Part shown: piece after piece, positions 58,617 through 64,000 of the stretch
Layout of the letters: every line of letters begins with the position of its first letter
How positions within the stretch are numbered: the stretch's first letter is position 1
Source: Bacteroidaceae bacterium
GTDB taxonomy: Bacteria > Bacteroidota > Bacteroidia > Bacteroidales > Bacteroidaceae
Direction of reading: 5' to 3'
NCBI GenBank assembly: GCA_017524545.1
Contig: JAFXVN010000039.1
Span: forward strand, 20,267 to 84,266
DNA: 64,000 nt
The notes under the pieces: generated by a model
Databases searched by the model: none
Told to the model about the DNA's origin: nothing
What the model saw: the letters and a program-made list of their open reading frames with translations, nothing else
Program-made: the position numbers and the translations under genes

Positions 58617-60490
58617 GGGACAACTTTGTAGAGGAGTACACAAGCGACGAGGAGCGGGCAGAGGAAGAGGACTTGCAGCAGCACTTGCAGGAGCTGAAGG
58701 AACTCGCAGAGCACCCGCTGAACATCAACACGGCTTCCATTGAGGATTTGCTGCAATTGCCGTTCCTCACGGAAGCACAGATAGAACAGATACACGCCTA
58801 CATCTACCTGCACGGACAGATGCAGACGCTCGCAGAACTGCGCCTCGTGCCGCTCATCGACGAAGCGACACGCAGGCGCATTTCTCTTTTTGTCTATGCC
58901 GAGCCGGAACAGCAGAATGCCAAAGACAAGCTCTTTGCCCGTCTCCGCCATGACTTCTCCACGCGCCTCGATGTGCCGCTCTACTATCGCCTTGGGCAGT
59001 CGCGGCAGACGGGCGGCTACCGTGGCGATGCGCTCTACCATCGCATCCGCTATCAGATAGGGAACAGCAGGCATTTCCAAGCAGGATTCCGTATGGAGAA
59101 AGATGCCGGCGAGCGCTACTATGACAGCTATGGGGCATACGCCATGCTGCACGACGTGGGCATTCTCGACAGGGCGGTGGTCGGCGACTATCGCATCGGC
59201 TTTGGCGAAGGTTTAGTGATGGGCGGCAGCACCTGGAGCAGCAAGAGTACGCCGCCGCTCAAGACGCAAGGCGGCATCCGCCCCATGAGAGGCATGGACG
59301 AGGCGAACTTCTTGCGAGGTGCTGCCGTGACGCTTGCTCTGGGGAAGCAGTTCCGCCTGAGTGCTTTCGGCTCTTATCGAAGGAGAGATGCCACCTTGAC
59401 AAAAGACGGGGAGGTGCAGACGCTGCTTGCCAGCGGCTACCATAGGACAACGACAGAGTGGGAGCGACGGCGGAATGTGGGCAGCACCGTATTGGGCGGC
59501 AATGTGGAATGGAACAACAAGGGTTTCCATTTGGGAGCGACAGGCTACTGGCAGCAGTTCAGCCGCGCCCTCAATCCCGGCACACAGACGTACCGCACCA
59601 TTTATCCGAAAGGAAGTACTTTTGGCACAGTGGGTGTGAACTATGGCTATACGCGCTATCGCCTTTCATTCGGAGGCGAGACGGCCTACAGCACTGCCGA
59701 AGGCGGCTGGGCGACCATCAACCGCGCTTCGTGGAACATCGGGCGGAACTACGTCCTCTCTGCCGTGCAGCGCTTCTATGCCTACCAGTACTACTCGTTC
59801 TACAGCAGTGCGCTCGCCGAGAACAGCCATGCCCAGAACGAGAGCGGCGTACTCCTGCACCTGCAGGCCGAGCCGTTGGCAGGTTTACAACTGACCGCAT
59901 ACGCCGACTTCTTCCACCATCCCTGGCCGCGCTACCGCATGACGCACAGCAGCACGGGGCAGGAGTTCATGCTGCAAGGCGTGTATGCCTTTTCGCGACG
60001 GCACACCCTGCTGGCACGCTATCAGTTGAAGCGGAAAGAGAACGGCGACCGCATGGAGCCGCATCACCGCGTCAAGCTGCAATGGGTCTTCGAACCATCG
60101 AAGCATTTGCGCTTGCAAACGACTGGGTCACTCCACAGCGTGCTGGGCAGCAAGGGCTTTATGCTGACGCAGAATGTCCGCTATGCACTAAACAAACCGG
60201 GATTGTCGTTCAATGGTCAGGTGGGTTGGTTTCACACCGACGACTACCTGAGCCGCATCTACGTCTATCAGCCAGCCCTCTACAGCAGTGTCTCATCGGC
60301 ATCGTACTATGGGCATGGCATGACGGGGGTCCTCACTTGCCGTTGGCAAAGCAAGAGCGGACGCTGGATGCTTGAAGGGCGCTATGGCCTGCTTCGCTAC
60401 TTCGACCGCGCCGAGCAAGGCACTGGCTTGCAGAAAATCTTCAGCCCTTGGAAGAACGACCTGTCGTTCCAGACCCGCATTCGCTTCTGA
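58520..60490 (+). CDS. helix-hairpin-helix plus outer-membrane barrel protein
   Basis: 656 aa. Signal peptide MRQFCLLLLLLLPAEAVRAQ, a charged coiled-coil-like stretch (EEYTSDEERAEEEDLQQHLQ), two ComEA-like helix-hairpin-helix motifs (LNINTASIEDLLQLPFLTEAQ; MQTLAELRLVPLIDEATRRRI), then a long beta-rich region ending FQTRIRF with the terminal Phe of outer-membrane proteins. The HhH suggests DNA binding in the periplasm and thus a possible role in DNA uptake; this is inference. Residues 22-31 (APSSGGVRGG), right after signal cleavage, come from a palindromic element. It converges on the next gene with a 4-bp gap. Confidence 0.8.
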   Translation: MRQFCLLLLLLLPAEAVRAQSAPSSGGVRGGLWDNFVEEYTSDEERAEEEDLQQHLQELKELAEHPLNINTASIEDLLQLPFLTEAQIEQIHAYIYLHGQMQTLAELRLVPLIDEATRRRISLFVYAEPEQQNAKDKLFARLRHDFSTRLDVPLYYRLGQSRQTGGYRGDALYHRIRYQIGNSRHFQAGFRMEKDAGERYYDSYGAYAMLHDVGILDRAVVGDYRIGFGEGLVMGGSTWSSKSTPPLKTQGGIRPMRGMDEANFLRGAAVTLALGKQFRLSAFGSYRRRDATLTKDGEVQTLLASGYHRTTTEWERRRNVGSTVLGGNVEWNNKGFHLGATGYWQQFSRALNPGTQTYRTIYPKGSTFGTVGVNYGYTRYRLSFGGETAYSTAEGGWATINRASWNIGRNYVLSAVQRFYAYQYYSFYSSALAENSHAQNESGVLLHLQAEPLAGLQLTAYADFFHHPWPRYRMTHSSTGQEFMLQGVYAFSRRHTLLARYQLKRKENGDRMEPHHRVKLQWVFEPSKHLRLQTTGSLHSVLGSKGFMLTQNVRYALNKPGLSFNGQVGWFHTDDYLSRIYVYQPALYSSVSSASYYGHGMTGVLTCRWQSKSGRWMLEGRYGLLRYFDRAEQGTGLQKIFSPWKNDLSFQTRIRF

Positions 60491-60494
60491 AAGT

Positions 60495-61367
60495 TTACCT
60501 TATTCCGCTAATCAAGTCTGTTGCATTCGTTTCCTGCATCTTGATATAGGCAAAAAGCCTTTTTCCTGCATCCTTTAGGCTTGCACCGAATATATAAACG
60601 GCGTCGTCGATGATGAGGAATCGGTCGTGGTTTCGTTGGCAGATGTTGACAACGATGGGATGGTATTGTTGGTTGTGTCGCTGTATGTCAAGTTGCTGCT
60701 GGGCGGTCAAGGGGCGAGTGTAGATGGTGGCCGACACGTTGGCATCGCGGCGACTCAACATGGTCAGTGTCGTTTCGTCAATGTAGTTGTCCACCAACAC
60801 AATGCTCTTCTTGGCTTGTCTGATAAGGCCTACTATCTGTGCGTATGCATCGAAAATCTGGCCATCGAAGAAAATTCCCTCGACGGGTGGAAGTGATGTG
60901 CGTACGAAGAAATCAATCTTGCTCTTCAGCTCTGTTATCTCAACATCCTGCTTCGCAGCATGTTGCTCCAACGCAGCGATGCGAGTGTTGACAGCATATC
61001 CGCGCAACAGGTATTCTTTCAGCACTCTATTTGCCCACTGGCGGAACTCAATGCCTCTTTTTGTGTTTACCCTATATCCAACGGAAATGATGACATCGAG
61101 ATTGTAGAACTCTATTTTGCGTCTTACCTTTCTGTTGCCTTCCTGCCGAACTAGTTCCAAAACGGAACTTGTTGCTTCTTTCTTCAATTCCGCACATTCG
61201 TAGATGTTCTGAAGATGCTTGGTGATGGCCTGCCGCCCCGTTCCAAACAGTTCTGCCATCTGCTGCTGTGTTAGCCAAACGGTTTCCTCGCCCATCCTCA
61301 CTTCCAAGCGTATGGTCTCGTCTGGCTGGTACAATACTATTTCACCCTTATTATCTATGCTGTCCAT
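60495..61367 (-). CDS. RhuM-family protein fused to a PLD-like domain
   Basis: 290 aa. The N-terminal half is of the virulence RhuM type (VWLTQQQMAELFGTGRQAITKHLQNIY...FYNLDVIISVGYRVNTKRGIEFRQWA), with a DNA-binding helix-turn-helix look. The C-terminal half (KKSIVLVDNYIDETTLTML...HDRFLIIDDAVYIFGASLKDAGKR) has a phospholipase-D-type HxxxxxxD motif. RhuM genes are linked to mobile islands and defence; the function is unknown. A single PLD motif implies dimerisation if it is a nuclease. It is AT-richer than lgt and lies 5 bp downstream of it, so it was probably acquired. Confidence 0.85.
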   Translation of the reverse strand: MDSIDNKGEIVLYQPDETIRLEVRMGEETVWLTQQQMAELFGTGRQAITKHLQNIYECAELKKEATSSVLELVRQEGNRKVRRKIEFYNLDVIISVGYRVNTKRGIEFRQWANRVLKEYLLRGYAVNTRIAALEQHAAKQDVEITELKSKIDFFVRTSLPPVEGIFFDGQIFDAYAQIVGLIRQAKKSIVLVDNYIDETTLTMLSRRDANVSATIYTRPLTAQQQLDIQRHNQQYHPIVVNICQRNHDRFLIIDDAVYIFGASLKDAGKRLFAYIKMQETNATDLISGIR

Positions 61368-61372
61368 CGCAA

Positions 61373-62209
61373 TTATTTCTGACCACCTTGTGTGTTAGGA
61401 GAGTGTCTGCTTTTAATCATCCAGTACAACCCTATCACGACGAAAGGTATGGAGAGCAATTGCCCCATGTTCAGGAGCATCCCGTCTTCGAAGGCTTCTT
61501 GATTCTCCTTCGTGTACTCGATGAAGATGCGGCTGGTGAATATCAAGAAAAGGACAAGGCCGAAGAAGAAGCCAGTGCCGACCTTCTGCGGATAGCGGCG
61601 GTAGAAGAACCAATGGATGCCGAAGAAGACGGCGTAGCAAAGTGCTTCGTAGAGCTGTCCCGGATGGCGCGGCAGCATATCGACCTTCTCGAAGATGAAA
61701 GCCCAGGGCATTTCTGTGGGCCGACCTATTATCTCGGAGTTCATCAGGTTGCCGAGCCTTATGGCGCAGGCACAGATGGGCGTAACGATGGAGACGTTGT
61801 CGAGGACATGCAGGATGGGCAGCTTCACATGCTTGGCATACAGCAGAAGTGCGGTTATCAGGCCGATTGTGCCGCCGTGACTGGCAAGCCCTTCGTAACC
61901 GGTGAACGTCCAGCCATGTCCTGGCACGTTGCGCATGGGCAGAATCATTTCAATGGGGTGCGACAAGTAGTAGCCCGGCTCGTAGAAGAGGCAGTGCCCA
62001 AGCCTTGCGCCAATCAGGATGCCGAGGAAGCAATACATGAACATCGGTTCAAACTGCTCCTCGCTTATCTTCTGCTGCCGGTACATCTTGTGCATGAGCA
62101 GATACACGGAGATAAGCCCAAGCGCCCAGCACAGCGAGTACCAGCGAATGGCAAAGAAGCCCAAGTCAAGAGCCACCACATCAGGGTTCCAAGTTATGTA
62201 TAAATACAT
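61373..62209 (-). CDS. lgt: prolipoprotein diacylglyceryl transferase
   Basis: 278-aa inner-membrane enzyme that adds diacylglycerol to the lipobox Cys of prolipoproteins, the first step of lipoprotein maturation. About seven membrane helices; the Lgt signature region GARLGHCLFYEP..., HGGTIG, RLGNLMNSEIIG (conserved Arg and Asn) and HPGQLYEAL are present. It would serve the lipoproteins in this window, such as the DUF1080 protein. It is 4 bp downstream of the four-helix-bundle gene stop. Confidence 0.96.
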   Translation of the reverse strand: MYLYITWNPDVVALDLGFFAIRWYSLCWALGLISVYLLMHKMYRQQKISEEQFEPMFMYCFLGILIGARLGHCLFYEPGYYLSHPIEMILPMRNVPGHGWTFTGYEGLASHGGTIGLITALLLYAKHVKLPILHVLDNVSIVTPICACAIRLGNLMNSEIIGRPTEMPWAFIFEKVDMLPRHPGQLYEALCYAVFFGIHWFFYRRYPQKVGTGFFFGLVLFLIFTSRIFIEYTKENQEAFEDGMLLNMGQLLSIPFVVIGLYWMIKSRHSPNTQGGQK

Positions 62210-62210
62210 A

Positions 62211-62245
62211 GGATTAGGGATTAGGGATTAGGGAATAGGGCTTGT
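62211..62245. repeat. GGATTAGGGATTAGGG tandem repeat
   Basis: Four GGATTAG/GGAATAG units cover the last codons (LIPNP) of the four-helix-bundle gene and the few bases before lgt. Confidence 0.8.
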
Positions 62246-62609
62246 CACCATTTGCAAGGACAGACTTATGCAAATTGGCAAGTTGTTTTTTCACGGATAT
62301 AATCCTTGATTCCATATCGTTAAGCTGTTCTTGATTTATATATCCTTCGTCAAAAGCTAACTCCAATTCACACATTACTTCATTGATTGAGCCAAAAGCA
62401 ATTTGTATGAAATGAGCCTTTTCTTTGGCGGAAAACCTTCCAAAGCCTTCTGCAATGTTAATAGGGATTGACATGACTGCACGGCGAAGCTGGTCGCACA
62501 AAGCAAAGCGTTCGTCAACGGGAAAGGTTTTGATGAGTTTGCAAACTTCATGTGATAGAGCTTTTGCGTATTGATAAACCTCCAATCGTCTATAATAAAA
62601 GTTTTCCAT
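62214..62609 (-). CDS. four-helix-bundle protein (S23/IVP-type)
   Basis: 131 aa. It belongs to the family first seen in 23S rRNA intervening sequences: RLEVYQYAKALSHEVCKLI, LCDQLRRAVMSIPINIAEGFGR, and a pattern of four amphipathic helices. Function unknown; pentamers in crystal structures. AT-rich, commonly mobile. The C-terminus YSLIPNP and stop are encoded by a GGATTAGG repeat. ATG 62609 is chosen over a TTG just upstream. Confidence 0.87.
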   Translation of the reverse strand: MENFYYRRLEVYQYAKALSHEVCKLIKTFPVDERFALCDQLRRAVMSIPINIAEGFGRFSAKEKAHFIQIAFGSINEVMCELELAFDEGYINQEQLNDMESRIISVKKQLANLHKSVLANGDKPYSLIPNP

Positions 62610-62612
62610 CAA

Positions 62613-62640
62613 GCTCTATTCTCTAATCCCTAATCCGATT
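62613..62640. repeat. CTAATCCCTAATCC repeat and CAATGTCAAACATTG palindrome
   Basis: TTCTCTAATCCCTAATCC (62620-62637), then a palindromic CAATGTCAAACATTG (62641-62655) that includes the ychF stop region. It fills the ychF/four-helix gap. Confidence 0.65.
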
Positions 62641-62645
62641 CAATG

Positions 62646-63743
62646 TCAAACATTGAATCTAAAATGCATGATGTCGCCGTCCTGCACCACATACTCCTTG
62701 CCTTCGACGCTCATCTTGCCTGCTTCGCGGACGGCGGCCTCGCTACCATATTTAATATAGTCCTCGTACTTGATGACCTCGGCGCGGATGAAGCCTTTCT
62801 CGAAGTCGGTGTGAATGACACCGGCACACTGCGGTGCCTTCCAACCACGGCGGAACGTCCAGGCCTTCACCTCCATCTCGCCTGCTGTGATGAAGGTTTG
62901 CAGGGTGAGCAGGTGGTAGATGGCTTTGATGAGGCGGTTGCAGCCGCTCTCTGAGAGGCCGAGGTCCTCGAGGAACATCTGTTTCTCCTCGTAGGTCTCC
63001 AGTTCTGCAATGTCGGCTTCCGTCTGTGCCGAGATAATGAGCATTTCGGCATTCTCGCCCTCGATGGCTTTCTTGACAGCTTCCGTATAGGCGTTGCCAG
63101 TGGCTGCAGAAGCGTCATCGACATTGCAGACGTAGAGCACGGGCTTTGTGGTAAGCAGAAAGAGTCCGGCGGCTGCTGCGAGTTCGTCCTCTGTCTCGAA
63201 GGAGACGCTCCGGGCACTAAGGCCCTTGTTGAGGGCATCCTGATAGCGGAGCAGTACGTCAAGCTCCACCTTGGCCTGCTTGTCACCGCCCACGCGGGCC
63301 TGCTTCTCCACCTTCTTGATGCGGTTCTCGATGGTCTCAAGGTCTTTGATTTGCAGCTCTGCGTCGATGATTTCCTTGTCGCGGACGGGATTGACGCTGC
63401 CATCGACATGCACGATGCCGTCGTTGTCGAAGCACCGCAGCACATGGATGATGGCGTCGCACTCGCGGATGTTGGCGAGGAACTGGTTGCCCAAGCCTTC
63501 GCCCTTGCTGGCGCCTTTCACGAGGCCTGCAATATCCACGATGTCGCAGACGGCAGGCACGATGCGGCCAGGATGGACGAGTTCGGCGAGTTTGGTCAGT
63601 CTCTCGTCGGGAACAGTGACTTGTCCCAACTGCGCATCAATGGTGCAGAACGGAAAATTGGCTGCCTGCGCCTTTGCGCTCGACAGACAGTTGAAGAGGG
63701 TTGACTTGCCCACGTTGGGCAGTCCTACTATGCCGGCTTTCAT
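62646..63743 (-). CDS. ychF: ribosome-binding ATPase YchF (Obg family)
   Basis: 365 aa. P-loop GLPNVGKSTLF at residues 7-17, G3 DIAGLVKGASKGEGLG, a coiled coil (about 125-160), and a TGS domain at the C-terminus (DYIKYGSEAAVREAG...VVQDGDIMHFRFNV). YchF hydrolyses ATP rather than GTP and binds ribosomes. It is preceded by an ATTCATAATTCATAATTCAC repeat and followed by the four-helix gene. Start MKAGIVGLPN fits the family. Confidence 0.96.
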   Translation of the reverse strand: MKAGIVGLPNVGKSTLFNCLSSAKAQAANFPFCTIDAQLGQVTVPDERLTKLAELVHPGRIVPAVCDIVDIAGLVKGASKGEGLGNQFLANIRECDAIIHVLRCFDNDGIVHVDGSVNPVRDKEIIDAELQIKDLETIENRIKKVEKQARVGGDKQAKVELDVLLRYQDALNKGLSARSVSFETEDELAAAAGLFLLTTKPVLYVCNVDDASAATGNAYTEAVKKAIEGENAEMLIISAQTEADIAELETYEEKQMFLEDLGLSESGCNRLIKAIYHLLTLQTFITAGEMEVKAWTFRRGWKAPQCAGVIHTDFEKGFIRAEVIKYEDYIKYGSEAAVREAGKMSVEGKEYVVQDGDIMHFRFNV

Positions 63744-63746
63744 TGT

Positions 63747-63785
63747 ATCAATTCATAATTCATAATTCACAATTCATAATTACAA
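63747..63785. repeat. AATTCATAATTCATAATTCAC spacer repeat upstream of ychF
   Basis: Tandem ATTCATA units between the Rid-family stop and the ychF start, of the same family as 5262 and 41486. Confidence 0.8.
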
Positions 63786-63804
63786 TCCCGCTGCCGAGGT
63801 GCGA

Positions 63805-64000
63805 CTAGAAATCGCTGAACTCGTCGTTCTTTGCGGCTTGGATGGCGATGCATTCCATCTCGATGAGCCATGTTGGGCGGCACACGGGAGCGAGGGTGAA
63901 GACGGTGGGGATGTCGGGGAACTTCTCGCGGAACATGCGGCTGACCATCTCGTAGTCGGCCGTGTCGCGCAGATAGACGATGAGCTGTGCTGCGTCGTCC
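63805..64000 (-). CDS. Rid family (RidA/YjgF-like) protein, C-terminal part only
   Basis: The window edge cuts the gene; 65 codons remain: DDAAQLIVYLRDTADYEMVS RMFREKFPDIPTVFTLAPVC RPTWLIEMECIAIQ...FSDF. The RxxW/Glu region and YLRD-x-x-DY pattern are of the Rid (YjgF/YER057c) fold. RidA members hydrolyse reactive enamines, but this divergent member may be a different Rid subtype. The stop is 62 bp upstream of the ychF ATG, so the two may be cotranscribed. Confidence 0.8.
   Translation of the reverse strand, partial: DDAAQLIVYLRDTADYEMVSRMFREKFPDIPTVFTLAPVCRPTWLIEMECIAIQAAKNDEFSDF

Overview
The window looks like chromosomal DNA from a member of the Bacteroidales, most likely a Prevotella-like (Prevotellaceae) fibre degrader. 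The reasons are the Bacteroidetes promoter -7 box (TAnnTTTG) upstream of many genes, a PorZ-type component of the type IX secretion system, a BspA-type leucine-rich-repeat surface protein, an S16 protein with the long Ala/Lys tail, many secreted glycoside hydrolases, and the neighbourhood surE-lpxB divergent from parA-parB-DUF5683-lytic transglycosylase-relA/spoT. No tRNA, rRNA, CRISPR array or intact transposase was seen.

Layout. 1-570: left edge, with a weak partial leftward reading frame and a 23-bp tandem repeat. 570-9.5 kb: GH43, a nitrilase-family amidase, an AAA ATPase of the DUF4143 type, an OPT transporter and a GH51 arabinofuranosidase. 9.6-13.2 kb: a degenerate histidine kinase, rpsP, a second archaeal-type ATPase and a relic of a type I methyltransferase gene (hsdM). 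13.2-19.4 kb: leftward core operon parA-parB-DUF5683-lytic transglycosylase-relA/spoT. 20-23.6 kb: surE, lpxB, an ATP-grasp gene and a small monooxygenase. 23.6-35.4 kb: carbohydrate block (GH51, CotH kinase, DUF1080 lipoprotein, GH2, an odd WYL-type regulator, GH78, CE1-like esterase). 35.7-44.5 kb: outer-membrane barrel, leuS, two YitT paralogues, rdgB, porZ. 44.7-55.1 kb: secreted proteins, hicAB, mutS, a broken HEPN/MNT module, a Cthe_2159-type protein and a BspA-like LRR protein. 55.2-64 kb: a relic of a second mutS 3' end, a C_GCAxxG_C_C protein, GH78, an HhH/outer-membrane protein, a RhuM-PLD protein, lgt, a four-helix-bundle protein, ychF and a partial Rid-family gene.

The most striking feature is not a gene. 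Families of short repeats, some palindromic and some low-complexity tandem, fill the spacers and have also entered protein-coding genes in frame. The same extra peptides therefore occur in unrelated proteins: [12 protein letters not shown] in LeuRS and in the C_GCAxxG_C_C protein, IQMVNGKW-x-NGKC in LpxB and LeuRS, and ASP(N/D)PSKGG in the OPT transporter and a GH78 enzyme. Other copies supply start codons (rdgB, a yitT gene), stop codons (surE, parA, rdgB, a GH78 gene) or parts of signal peptides. This resembles the logic of Rickettsia palindromic elements but involves several repeat families at once.

Functionally the enzymes point to breakdown of arabinose-, galactose- and rhamnose-containing plant polysaccharides. 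No SusC/SusD pair lies in the window. Several modules are decaying or altered: hsdM, the HEPN toxin, the WYL regulator and the histidine kinase.
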